From: an uncultured Prevotellaceae bacterium
Lineage (GTDB): Bacteria; Bacteroidota; Bacteroidia; Bacteroidales; Bacteroidaceae
Reading direction: 5' to 3'
Length of the DNA stretch: 64,000 nt
Assembly (NCBI GenBank): GCA_900543815.1
Contig: UQST01000010.1
Location: forward strand, 1-64,000
The notes under the pieces: generated by a model
Seen by the model: only the letters and a program-made list of their open reading frames with translations
The model's database searches: none
What the model was told of the DNA's origin: nothing
Translations under genes and position numbers: made by a program
In this document: in pieces, positions 1-7,963 of the stretch
How the letters are laid out: every line of letters begins with the position of its first letter
Numbering within the stretch: position 1 is the stretch's first letter

Positions 1-66
1 ATGGTGGCATCCAAGTTTGTTTGATAAACATCCAAGAAAAGATTGATAAAGACGAAAAGATTGATT

Positions 67-2451
67 ATGAAGAGTAAAAGTTATCTGTTTTCTTTTGCCA
101 AGGCAAAAGGAAGCATTGCGGCTGTCGCTTTGGCCGCAGTGCTGATGGCTGCAAATGCTACTGTAGCCTCGGCACAAAATAAAGCGACGGAAAGCAACGG
201 AACAGAAAAAACGGTTATAGGTGGGGTTGACGACCTTTCTGGCGTTGATCCTTCGTCAAAGTATTGCACAACTAAGCACACAGATGAAACCGACGGAGAC
301 AAGATTGTGTGTCTGTATAATGTCGGTGCCAAAAAGTTTCTGAGTATTGGCGGTATGTGGGGTACTCATGCCTCATTGGATGTTACGCCATATCCCATTT
401 ATATGTTTTGGAATGCAAATTCAAAAACGTATTTCCTGGAGAGCAAGGTGCAAGGTTCTATAGCTCATCCATATTTGGGAATCAAAACAAAAGATAAAGA
501 GGTCTTTATGGACATATCTGCCAGTAATGAATGCGCTGTCAAATTTGAACAAGCCAATGACTATTCAGAAACAAACAAGGTATATCTCGTCACAATTGGT
601 AAACCTACAACATTAGGTTATCTCACGGCATATCCTGACAACGAGAACAAACTCTGCAATTATCAGGAAACTAAAGCAGAAGTGGGCACCCCAGAATACA
701 AGAACCAGGAGTGGAAGGTGATTACAAAGAATGAGTATTACAAAATCTTCAACATAGCCCCTGCAAACATGAAATCGGTTGTCGATGCCTCATTCCTTAT
801 TGCAGGCGCACATTTCAGAGCAAATGATGCGGACGCTCTACAATGGACCATCACAGGTAAAGGTAATAATTTGCCAACAGACTGGGAAAGCCATGTGCGC
901 TTCGGAGACGAAAAGATGTATAAGACGCGTGACAAGCTAAGCCAAACTGGTTCAGGAGCCTGGATATCATATAATGAAGCTCATCAGCGCGACTACGGCC
1001 AGTATTTCTACTGCTACACCAAAGGCTTGCGCGGCTTCACATTCTATCAGGACGTGCAGGTACACAAGGGAGGATGGTTCCTGCTGCGATGCAACGGATT
1101 CAGCACAGCGAACAGTTCGGAGAACATCAAGCAGAACGACGGACCGTTGGCAAACCTATTCATTACGGTGCTCGGTGCCGACGGCAACCCGATTAAAGAG
1201 ATATACTCAACAGCAACCCTCGACGGTATAAGTCAGACTGATGCCGAGGCGCTTGGCAATACATACGAAGGAGCCGGTATCGGACGTGCCTTCTTCGAGG
1301 GAAAGTATGAGAACCAGGTGCAGATATGTCTCGACAAAGCTCCGAATGGGGAAGAAATAACAAACGATAACCCCGTGACGCTCCGCATTGGCTTCTACGT
1401 AGATCCTACACCCGAAGGAAAGCCGGCTGTAGCCGACAACGAGCTGACCGCTGTGGACGAATTCAAGCTGCTTTATGCCGGACCACGACGCAACCCGGAG
1501 CTGATTCTCGATGAGGAATCTACCGATCTGCGCTATCTGACCGAGGCTGCAGACGAATACAAGAACACCGTGCTGCATCTGAACCGCAAGTTGAACGACA
1601 ATATGTGGAACTCGCTCATTCTGCCCGTAGATCTGACATGGGGACAGATGAAGCACACGTTTGGAGATGCCGTGAAGGTGGCAAAGCTTGCGAAACTGAC
1701 GGAAAACAGCGTGCAGTTCGTCACCGTGGAGCCAAAGAACGACGATGACGTGATGGTAACAGCATTCGAGCCATATATAGTCTTCCCGCCATATACACAG
1801 ACGAAGTCGCCAGCCTACACCGTAGAACACTTCTATACATCAAAGGGCGAGGACAACAGCCAGTGGCTGGATAAAGACTACAAGCCGACTAGTAACGAAG
1901 ACAACCGACTGACGAAGAAGGTTCCTGCCGACCACTACGACATCACGATGGTGTCGCTCGACAGGGAGAAGCTGATGCAGCATAAAGGCACCGACAACAC
2001 ATGGGTATCAACCAAAACATTCTCTGCCACCGGCGGTGGCCATGGGATGGTATGCAAAGGCACAATGGCAAAGACATACGACAATGGCGAGATTATCTCG
2101 GGCAGAGACGACCTCAACGGCGACTACTTCATGTATAAGGGAAAGCTGATACAGGTGCCGCACGGCGATATGGCCGACGGCAAGCCGTATTCATACGGAC
2201 TGAAGGCGTTCCGCTGCTGGTTTGAGCTGACGGGCAATACTTCTCGCAAAGTATCGCTGTACATCGACGGAGTGGCAGACAGCGCCACCGGCATCGACGA
2301 CATACACGGCAACACCGACTGTACATCCTACAAGCGCGGCATAGACGGCGTGTTCAACATGAACGGACAGATGGTGCGCCGCGGTTGCAGTCTGGAGGGA
2401 TTGCCCAAGGGACTGTATGTAGTGAACGGAAAGAAGATAGTTATCAGATAA
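67..2451 (+). CDS. Large exported surface protein with T9SS-like C-terminus
   Basis: A 794-residue protein if started at the ATG at 67. An in-frame TTG at 43 would add eight residues, but the ATG directly precedes a basic, then hydrophobic signal peptide ending near ATVASAQN. Residues about 60-200 (IVCLYNVGAKKFLSIGGMWG) resemble a lectin-like or beta-trefoil segment often seen in Prevotella surface proteins. Residues about 270-460 look like a jelly-roll domain. The last 40 residues (GVFNMNGQMVRRG, then LPKGLYVVNGKKIVI) resemble the terminal sorting or anchoring module of Bacteroidales surface proteins, compatible with type IX secretion. The first 800 bases are visibly more AT-rich than the rest. 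A 62-residue peptide gene follows 23 bases later, and both end at the terminator at 2705. Exact function unknown; a glycan-binding or adhesin role is inference. Confidence 0.8.
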   Translation: MKSKSYLFSFAKAKGSIAAVALAAVLMAANATVASAQNKATESNGTEKTVIGGVDDLSGVDPSSKYCTTKHTDETDGDKIVCLYNVGAKKFLSIGGMWGTHASLDVTPYPIYMFWNANSKTYFLESKVQGSIAHPYLGIKTKDKEVFMDISASNECAVKFEQANDYSETNKVYLVTIGKPTTLGYLTAYPDNENKLCNYQETKAEVGTPEYKNQEWKVITKNEYYKIFNIAPANMKSVVDASFLIAGAHFRANDADALQWTITGKGNNLPTDWESHVRFGDEKMYKTRDKLSQTGSGAWISYNEAHQRDYGQYFYCYTKGLRGFTFYQDVQVHKGGWFLLRCNGFSTANSSENIKQNDGPLANLFITVLGADGNPIKEIYSTATLDGISQTDAEALGNTYEGAGIGRAFFEGKYENQVQICLDKAPNGEEITNDNPVTLRIGFYVDPTPEGKPAVADNELTAVDEFKLLYAGPRRNPELILDEESTDLRYLTEAADEYKNTVLHLNRKLNDNMWNSLILPVDLTWGQMKHTFGDAVKVAKLAKLTENSVQFVTVEPKNDDDVMVTAFEPYIVFPPYTQTKSPAYTVEHFYTSKGEDNSQWLDKDYKPTSNEDNRLTKKVPADHYDITMVSLDREKLMQHKGTDNTWVSTKTFSATGGGHGMVCKGTMAKTYDNGEIISGRDDLNGDYFMYKGKLIQVPHGDMADGKPYSYGLKAFRCWFELTGNTSRKVSLYIDGVADSATGIDDIHGNTDCTSYKRGIDGVFNMNGQMVRRGCSLEGLPKGLYVVNGKKIVIR

Positions 2452-2474
2452 ACCCAAAATAACAGTTACGCAAA

Positions 2475-2663
2475 ATGAAGAAGAACTATATAACTCCAGA
2501 AATTAATGTGATACAGCCCGAGGCTCTTCTCTGCAGCGGAGGCTTCATGACGGCGAGCGTAAACAATACCGAGGGAAAATGTATCGACAACTTTGATGTG
2601 GTCAACGAGGAGGATTCCAGGAACAACTACTCGTGGGGAAGCGATATGTGGGGCGATGACTGA
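2475..2663 (+). CDS. Short conserved-type Bacteroidales peptide, function unknown
   Basis: A 62-residue ORF with ATG start 23 bases after the surface-protein gene and just upstream of a strong terminator, so probably the last gene of a two-gene transcript. It begins MKKNYITPEINVIQPEALL, a pattern (MKK-Y-x-P-E-I-x-V) that recurs in small unassigned Bacteroidales proteins. It has a Cys-Ser-Gly-Gly stretch at residues 20-23 and an acidic, Trp-rich tail (SWGSDMWGDD). The Gly-Gly could mark a leader cleavage site, but no peptidase or transporter gene is adjacent. There is no clear signal peptide. Reality of the gene is supported by its start, spacing and terminator; function is not assigned. Confidence 0.6.
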   Translation: MKKNYITPEINVIQPEALLCSGGFMTASVNNTEGKCIDNFDVVNEEDSRNNYSWGSDMWGDD

Positions 2664-2704
2664 CACCATCGTCTGCTATAGAAACAGATAATGAAAAGAG
2701 CGTC

Positions 2705-2748
2705 AAAGGGCTGGACTCCGGATTTGGAGTCCAGCCCTTTGTTTTTTT
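2705..2748 (+). terminator. Rho-independent terminator
   Basis: Perfect 15-bp inverted repeat AAAGGGCTGGACTCC (2705-2719) and its complement (2726-2740), loop GGATTT, followed by GTTTTTTT. It closes the surface-protein and small-peptide transcript. Confidence 0.95.
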
Positions 2749-2814
2749 AACACCTTACGGTTGGACTCTCAAAGAGCAGCAGTAATCCTCCCCAACTCAG
2801 GAACCACAATAAGC

Positions 2815-2851
2815 CAGCCCCGAATCGCAAATGCCAAGCGGTTCGGGGCTG
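2815..2851 (-). terminator. Hairpin downstream of DUF4143 ATPase (terminator-like)
   Basis: Stem CAGCCCCGAATCGC (2815-2828) pairs with GCGGTTCGGGGCTG (2838-2851) with one G-T wobble. It lies 22 bases past the stop of the minus-strand ATPase. There is no strong U-run on the minus strand, so termination is plausible rather than certain. The same CAGCCCCGAA stem recurs at 6038-6073 on the far side of the second ATPase. Confidence 0.55.
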
Positions 2852-2873
2852 TCTGTATTGGGGAAGAGAAGTC

Positions 2874-4172
2874 TTATTTCTGGTCGAAGAAAGCATCTAT
2901 AGCTACAAGAGGAACGTTCTCCATCCACTCCTGATTGGCATACCCCTTCATGGAGAGGCGAAGTCCCTTGAGCCCAGGATTGTCCTTTATGAACTGCGAC
3001 AGTGAGCGTGCACGCGCATTCTCCTCAGCTTTCACCTCGATGGGAACCAACCTGCTACCCTGCTGAACGATGAAATCTATCTCTGCCGGCGTCTTTGCAT
3101 TGCTCCAGTAATAGGGAGTGAGACCGACTGCAAGGAGTTGCTGCAACACATACTGCTCTGTGAAAGCGCCCTTGAACTCCACAAACACGTTGTCGCCAAT
3201 GAGCATCTGGTCGGCAGGAGCATCGGCCATGCAAGCCAGCAAACCGCAATCAAGCAGGAAGAGCTTGAAGGCATCGAAGTCCTCATAGAACTTGAGAGGC
3301 ACACGAGGTTCCCTGATGCGGTTCACCTTATATATTATGCCCGCATCCAGAAGCCATTGGATAGCCAGTTCGAAGTCCTTTGCCCGACTCCCCTTACGCA
3401 CAGCTCCATATACAAACTTCTTGCTCTCCTTGGCCAACTGCATCGGCAGAGAGGCCAACACCTGCCTTATGCGAACCGACTCTGCTGCCGATGTGTGCTT
3501 GGAGATATCACGTCCATAGGCATCCAGTATCTCGTGCTGTAACGTGCGCACCTGCTTCAGGTCCCTGTTCTCCACATATCTGCCCACCACGCCAGGCATT
3601 CCGCCTACATAATAGTATTGCCTGAGAAGTTCCACCAGTTTGGGCAACAAGGCATCCACAAGGGGCCAGTCATGCGAGCGCAACAGCCCAACCCACTCAC
3701 CATGGCCCGTTGCCTCCAGAAACTCTTCATAATCCATCGGATACATGTAGAGCATATCCACCTTGCCCACAGGAAAGGATTCTCCACCGCCCAAAGTAAC
3801 TCCAAGCAGTGAGCCAGCCACCATAACATGATACTCAGGCGCCTTCTCGCAGAAGTATTTCAGGCTATGCAGTCCCCTGGGAACCTCCTGTATCTCATCG
3901 AGAACTATCAGTGTGTCACCAGGTGTAGCCTTTTGCCCCGTAATGGCCTGCAAGGTTGTGAGGATGCGTTCTATATCGTAGTCAAGGTCGAAGATTTGCT
4001 TCATTCGGGGCTCGTCATCACAGTTGACATACACCACCTTCCTATATTCCTGCTCTCCGAAATGCCGCATAATCCAGGTTTTACCCACCTGTCTGGCTCC
4101 GAGGAGCATGATCGGGCGCCTGTCCTTACTATTCTTCCATTCCAAGAGACGACTATATATCTTCCTGCGCAT
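2874..4172 (-). CDS. AAA ATPase, DUF4143-type (ATPase A)
   Basis: A 432-residue P-loop ATPase. The Walker A motif is GARQVGKT (about residues 25-32), Walker B is LIVLDEIQEV (88-97), and an arginine- and serine-rich sensor region follows (VMVAGSLLG). The C-terminal half carries the DUF4143 fold seen in many Bacteroidales and archaeal ATPases, ending in a PD-(D/E)XK-like core (EIDFIVQQGSRLVPIEVKAE). The physiological role of this family is not established. The gene diverges from a second ATPase of the same family at 4509. Its start at 4172 fits a TAACTTTG promoter core at 4202-4209, and three 33-bp-phased repeats lie directly upstream of that core. Homologues are often multi-copy and strain-variable. 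Confidence 0.88.
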   Translation of the reverse strand: MRRKIYSRLLEWKNSKDRRPIMLLGARQVGKTWIMRHFGEQEYRKVVYVNCDDEPRMKQIFDLDYDIERILTTLQAITGQKATPGDTLIVLDEIQEVPRGLHSLKYFCEKAPEYHVMVAGSLLGVTLGGGESFPVGKVDMLYMYPMDYEEFLEATGHGEWVGLLRSHDWPLVDALLPKLVELLRQYYYVGGMPGVVGRYVENRDLKQVRTLQHEILDAYGRDISKHTSAAESVRIRQVLASLPMQLAKESKKFVYGAVRKGSRAKDFELAIQWLLDAGIIYKVNRIREPRVPLKFYEDFDAFKLFLLDCGLLACMADAPADQMLIGDNVFVEFKGAFTEQYVLQQLLAVGLTPYYWSNAKTPAEIDFIVQQGSRLVPIEVKAEENARARSLSQFIKDNPGLKGLRLSMKGYANQEWMENVPLVAIDAFFDQK

Positions 4173-4201
4173 AATTATCTCATATTTAGGTTACAGCACC
4201 A

Positions 4202-4209
4202 CAAAGTTA
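4202..4209 (-). promoter_or_regulatory. Promoter -7 box for ATPase A
   Basis: Minus-strand TAACTTTG matches the Bacteroidetes TAnnTTTG core, 29 bases before the ATG. The first repeat of the 33-bp array overlaps its upstream edge. Confidence 0.8.
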
Positions 4210-4292
4210 CACTTTTTCGATGATAAAAGCGCCCATCCACCACACTTTTTCGAGGATAAGAATGCGCTTGGACTACACTTTTTCGAGGATAA
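4209..4292 (-). repeat. 33-bp-phased triple repeat upstream of ATPase A
   Basis: Three copies of an 18-bp motif, plus-strand ACACTTTTTCGAGGATAA (the first has T for one G), start at 4209, 4242 and 4275, an exact 33-bp period. The proximal copy abuts the -7 box of ATPase A, so the array covers the -33 region and upstream DNA. This looks like a set of operator or activator sites on one face of the helix; that role is inference. Confidence 0.85.
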
Positions 4293-4351
4293 GCCTCCCC
4301 TGGCACCCCATCAGCCCACCCCATGAAGCACACTCCCAGGCCCACAGAACG

Positions 4352-4465
4352 TGTAAAATAACGCGTTCCAGAACTCCCAAACTTGTAAAATAAAGCATTC
4401 TGCAAGCCCGAAAACTGTAAAATAAGGCGTTTTGGAGGCAACAAACTTGTAAAATAAGGCGTTTT
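4352..4465 (+). repeat. 32-bp-phased quadruple repeat upstream of ATPase B
   Basis: Four copies of TGTAAAATAA start at 4352, 4384, 4416 and 4448, an exact 32-bp period. The later copies extend to TGTAAAATAAGGCGTTTT. The last copy ends about 20 bases before the TATCTTTG core of ATPase B, so it covers the -33 region. The motif is unrelated to the 33-bp array serving ATPase A. Confidence 0.85.
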
Positions 4466-4482
4466 ATAACGGATTTTAGATG

Positions 4483-4490
4483 TATCTTTG
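4483..4490 (+). promoter_or_regulatory. Promoter -7 box for ATPase B
   Basis: TATCTTTG matches TAnnTTTG and lies 18 bases before the ATG at 4509. Its position rules out the in-frame TTG at 4488 as the start codon. Confidence 0.85.
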
Positions 4491-4508
4491 CAGCAAAACA
4501 GGGAGTCC

Positions 4509-5807
4509 ATGATAGACAAGAGAACCTTAGAGCAAATCATTGCCGACCAGCAAGAGGAACTGGAGATACGCAGGAGCGAACGCCTTTGCCACCGCCCCGA
4601 AGAGGCGATGATAAACATCAACAGCCCCCAAGCACAAGTGGTGGTGGGCGTACGAAGAAGCGGAAAATCCACACTTTGCTTCATGGCGTTGGAGAACGCA
4701 TCGGTCAAATACGCCTACGCAGACTTTGATGACGAGCGGCTGGCAGACATACAGGCGACCGACCTGAACACGCTGCTGGAAGTTCTGTATAAGATTTACG
4801 GAGACTTCCAATACCTCTTCCTGGACGAAGTACAGAACGTGGAAGGATGGCATCTGTTCGTCAACAGATTGCTCAGAAAGAGGATACATGTGATAGTCAC
4901 GGGGTCAAACGCCAAACTGCTAAGCAGTGACCTGGCTACCCACCTGTCAGGACGGAGCAAGGAAATACCACTGTACCCCTTCTCCTTCCTTGAATACTGC
5001 ATGACAAAGGGCATAGACACAAGCCGTCAAACGACTAAAGCAGAAGCTTTCAAGCGAGCTGCTTTTGACGAATATATCAAGACGGGAGGCTTCCCTGAAC
5101 TGCTGGAAATAGGCGAGGACACCTCCTACGTGAGGAATCTGGTAAGCAACATACTCCAGCGCGACATTGAGCAAAGGTTTCACGTTACGTTCAAGAGCAG
5201 TTTTGAACAACTGGCCAATCATCTGCTCAATGTGGCTCCAACGATATATGTGCCGTCTGACCTGGCCAAACTACTTGGAATCAAGTCGGAACACACCATA
5301 AAGAACTACATCGGGTATATGAGACAAGCGTATCTGCTGGCGGGCTTACAGAAGTACTCCACACAGAGCCGACAGCGCATCACACAGGAGAAACTCTACC
5401 CGATAGACGTTGCGCTGATGAACCAGAGGGACAATGCGTTCGTAGGGGAAAACCTGGGATGGAGACTGGAGACAATAGTGTATCTGCAACTCATACGCAC
5501 CTACAAGCCACTGGGTTACGACATATACTACCTGAACGACCGTTCTGGCGAATGCGACTTTATACTTTGCAAGGACAGAAAGGTTGTGCAAGCCATACAG
5601 GTGTCATACGATATCGCTTCACCCAAAACCAGAAAGAGGGAAATGGACGGACTGCTACTGGCCAACAGAAAGACCGGTTGTACAAACCTGCTTCTGCTTA
5701 CCGACCACGAATACAATGACGTGGAGCACGAAGGACTGAGCATCACAATCCAGCCTGTATATGACTGGGTACTGGAGAAGACCTCCCTCACGGCACCATT
5801 CAAATAG
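4509..5807 (+). CDS. AAA ATPase, DUF4143-type (ATPase B)
   Basis: A P-loop ATPase of 432 residues from the ATG at 4509. This start is chosen because the promoter core at 4483-4490 lies inside the longer TTG-started frame. Walker A is GVRRSGKST (47-55), Walker B is YLFLDEVQ (102-109), the sensor is VTGSNAKLL (about 130-138), and the family motif PFSFLEY follows. The C-terminal half holds a winged-helix-like region and a nuclease-fold-like core (ECDFILCKDRKVVQAIQVSYD). It is only distantly similar to ATPase A but has the same architecture and, by coincidence or not, the same length. Function in this family is unknown. The divergent pair, each with its own phased upstream array, suggests paralogue-specific regulation. 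Confidence 0.88.
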   Translation: MIDKRTLEQIIADQQEELEIRRSERLCHRPEEAMININSPQAQVVVGVRRSGKSTLCFMALENASVKYAYADFDDERLADIQATDLNTLLEVLYKIYGDFQYLFLDEVQNVEGWHLFVNRLLRKRIHVIVTGSNAKLLSSDLATHLSGRSKEIPLYPFSFLEYCMTKGIDTSRQTTKAEAFKRAAFDEYIKTGGFPELLEIGEDTSYVRNLVSNILQRDIEQRFHVTFKSSFEQLANHLLNVAPTIYVPSDLAKLLGIKSEHTIKNYIGYMRQAYLLAGLQKYSTQSRQRITQEKLYPIDVALMNQRDNAFVGENLGWRLETIVYLQLIRTYKPLGYDIYYLNDRSGECDFILCKDRKVVQAIQVSYDIASPKTRKREMDGLLLANRKTGCTNLLLLTDHEYNDVEHEGLSITIQPVYDWVLEKTSLTAPFK

Positions 5808-6168
5808 TCAATTCCAGTACAGCAAACAAGCTTTTTCTCCATTTTCTGTACTCTGCTTGACTGTTTTGGGCATTTTGGGCGGGATGAGGAGACGGATATA
5901 TTCATCCCAGAAGCCATACAGCTCTGACGATGGCTGCATGCCGAAAGTGTAATACGAAAGGATTGCTACGGGCAATGATGCCACGACAATCCTGCCAATA
6001 CTGCGGGATGAGGAGCAAGGAGAAAGAGAATGAAAATCAGCCCCGAACTGCACCAGACGGCAGTTCGGGGCTGTTTGATATCCGTAAGCAAACCAGCTGA
6101 CGCTTGCGAGCGGGCTGACTGACGTTCGTAAGCAAGCCAGCTGACGCTTGCGAGCAGGCTGACTGATG
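5808..6168. other. Intergenic stretch with hairpin, tandem repeat and possible gene remnant
   Basis: No convincing intact gene. The minus-strand frame from about 6010 to 5811 reads like a broken membrane-protein end (IGRIVVASLPVAILSYYTFG, then a Trp/Tyr-rich segment) with no plausible start. The stretch also holds the hairpin at 6038-6073 and two 44-bp direct repeats at 6083-6170. Confidence 0.5.
6038..6073. terminator. Perfect 14-bp hairpin, terminator-like
   Basis: CAGCCCCGAACTGC (6038-6051) and its exact complement (6060-6073), 8-base loop, followed on the plus strand by TTTGAT. Its outer ten bases match the hairpin at 2815-2851. It may end the ATPase B transcript about 230 bases after the stop. 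Confidence 0.6.
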
Positions 6169-6170
6169 TT
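6083..6170. repeat. Two tandem 44-bp direct repeats
   Basis: Copies at 6083-6126 and 6127-6170 differ at only three positions and each contains the dyad CGCTTGCGAGC. The second copy runs into the stop codon of the minus-strand lipoprotein gene (6169-6171). Confidence 0.85.
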
Positions 6171-6801
6171 AGAGGCCCAACTTCTTCTTGGCCTTGTCGG
6201 TAGCGTCCTGAATAGCCTGGTCGGCCTTTTCGCTGGCCTTGGCAGCAGCCTCATCCACCTTCTCGCTGGCTTTCTCCTTGGCATCCTCTACTGCCTGGTC
6301 GGCAGCAGCCTTGGCATCGGCCTTGGCCTTTTCAGCGGCTGCATCGGCGGCCTCTCTGGCTGCATTGGCATCAGCCTTCACGGCATTCTTGCCGTCCCGG
6401 GCTGTCTGCCGGGCATTGGCAGGAAGGTTCTTGGCGGCATCAATCAAGTTGCCCACTGTGAGGGTGTTCACATCCAAAGCCTTCAGTTTGTCGGCATTCT
6501 GCTCCACGAACACCTTTATCTGGCTGGCATACTTCTCTGCCGCCTGCTGGTCACCACTCTCGATGGCAGCCTTCACTTCGCTTGCCACCTTCTCGATAGC
6601 GGCCTGCACCTGTGCGGCATCACCGCTCTGGAGGGTCTCGGTGAGCTGTGTCTGAACATCCTCGGCGGTATCCTGCTCCAGTGTAGCTACAGTGTCGATG
6701 ACGAGTGAATCCTCCTGAGCCACATTGCTACCTGTATTCCCTCCGCATGAGGAGAACATGACGAAAGCTGCCATAGCAGCCAAAGCAAATGATTTTTTCA
6801 T
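6169..6801 (-). CDS. Ala-rich coiled-coil lipoprotein
   Basis: A 210-residue lipoprotein. The start at 6801 (MKKSFALAAM) is preferred over an upstream in-frame ATG because it gives a compact signal peptide with lipobox FSSC and lipidated Cys19. The mature N-terminus is acidic and polar. From about residue 115 the chain is Ala/Lys/Asp/Glu-rich with heptad-like spacing (AAEKAKADAKAAADQAVEDAK), so a long helix or coiled coil. This is reminiscent of Lpp-like or YtxH/apolipoprotein-like stress proteins in architecture only. A role in tethering or spacing at the envelope is inference. It lies 37 bases downstream of the GH43 gene and may be read through from it. A weak promoter-like CACTTTTG sits between them. 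Confidence 0.8.
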   Translation of the reverse strand: MKKSFALAAMAAFVMFSSCGGNTGSNVAQEDSLVIDTVATLEQDTAEDVQTQLTETLQSGDAAQVQAAIEKVASEVKAAIESGDQQAAEKYASQIKVFVEQNADKLKALDVNTLTVGNLIDAAKNLPANARQTARDGKNAVKADANAAREAADAAAEKAKADAKAAADQAVEDAKEKASEKVDEAAAKASEKADQAIQDATDKAKKKLGL

Positions 6802-6838
6802 CTTCCGGTCAGTATTTAATGGGTTAGACAAAAGTGTT

Positions 6839-7927
6839 TCATCTCAATTCCTTGCGCACCTGAGCACCCTGCCGCACGATGTTGATGCCTGCGATGGGCT
6901 GTGCATGCGCCGCTCCGTCGGTGGAGAAGTAGGATGCCGCAGCCTGTGCTGCACCATCGGCCGCAGGTGCCTCAACGGCTGTGGGCGCTGTACCCAATAC
7001 CGGCACCACCATGGCATCATCGGTCATGGTCAAAGTATTTCCGCTGCACTTGACCGTACCAATGTACATGCGGCGCGGATGAATATTCTCCTGGGAGTCA
7101 TGGGCATGGAAGACTATGCGCAACTGCCCGTCCTTGTCGGTGAAGAGAGAATGGTGGCCGGTGCCGTAAAGCCCGTTCCAGCGATGCAGGAAAGGACTGT
7201 GGGTGCGCTGCTTGCTCCAGTTGCCACGGGCGATGTTGGTGGTAAGGGCATATCCCACAGCGTAGTCCTGGCTCCGGTAGTCATTGGCTGAATAGGTGAG
7301 AAAATAGCGCGCACCGGACTTATACACATTGGGGCCCTCGGTCACGCGGCCCATCTTGAGTTCCCAGGCATCAGCAGCCGACAGGCACTGCTTGAGGGTT
7401 CCTGGCACCGGGGTGATGCAATCGTCGGCCAACTTGACCTGCCAAATGCAGTTGCCATTATTGAAGCGGACAAAGAAGAGGTAGGCTGAACCATCCGTGT
7501 CAAAGAAGACGTGTGAGTCGATGCACTTCTCATCCTTGAGCAGGCTCTCCATCTGATAGGAGCCTACCTGCCTGAAGGGTCCCTTGGGCGAACTGGCTGT
7601 GGCGGCATAGAGATGCTCGTTGGCCGAATAATACATGATGTAACGGTTGCCCACATGATATACTTCGGGTGCCCAGAACCAGCGGTTCTCGGTGGTGTTG
7701 GCCTTATTGAGAGCCAGCCCGCTGTACTGCCAGTACTTGAGGTCGGGGCTGGTGTAGCAGCGTATGCCATCGGCATCGTAAGTGCCGTAAGCGTAATAGA
7801 TGCCGTCCTCGAGCAGTATGTAAGGGTCAGCGAGCATTACTGCACTCTTCTCTGTCTGTGCCTCTGCCCGCAGGCAGAAGCCAGCAAGCAGAGGTATGAC
7901 AATAAGGTAAATCAGTCTTTTCATCAT
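6839..7927 (-). CDS. Secreted glycoside hydrolase family 43
   Basis: A 362-residue protein with a signal peptide ending near AEAQT. The five-bladed propeller signatures of GH43 are present. The general base is Asp34 (LADPYILL), the pKa-modulating Asp is Asp137 (KCIDSHVFF), and the general acid is Glu197 (RVTEGPNVY). WFWAPEVYHVG and SHHSLF-type motifs (GTGHHSLFTD) are also typical. GH43 enzymes act on arabinan, xylan or galactan side chains; the exact substrate cannot be read from sequence. It sits 36 bases after the alkaline phosphatase gene on the same strand and is probably co-transcribed. The start could equally be the second Met (7924). Confidence 0.9.
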   Translation of the reverse strand: MMKRLIYLIVIPLLAGFCLRAEAQTEKSAVMLADPYILLEDGIYYAYGTYDADGIRCYTSPDLKYWQYSGLALNKANTTENRWFWAPEVYHVGNRYIMYYSANEHLYAATASSPKGPFRQVGSYQMESLLKDEKCIDSHVFFDTDGSAYLFFVRFNNGNCIWQVKLADDCITPVPGTLKQCLSAADAWELKMGRVTEGPNVYKSGARYFLTYSANDYRSQDYAVGYALTTNIARGNWSKQRTHSPFLHRWNGLYGTGHHSLFTDKDGQLRIVFHAHDSQENIHPRRMYIGTVKCSGNTLTMTDDAMVVPVLGTAPTAVEAPAADGAAQAAASYFSTDGAAHAQPIAGINIVRQGAQVRKELR

Positions 7928-7963
7928 TCTTATTTCATTAGGTTAGAGTTCTGATACAGGCTG

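Noticed and set aside
1..24. ATG at the first base as a gene start
   Set aside because: The frame stops after seven codons.
4209..4465. ATPase upstream arrays considered as CRISPR
   Set aside because: Units are short, two unrelated repeat words occur, and the arrays sit on promoters. No cas genes are near.
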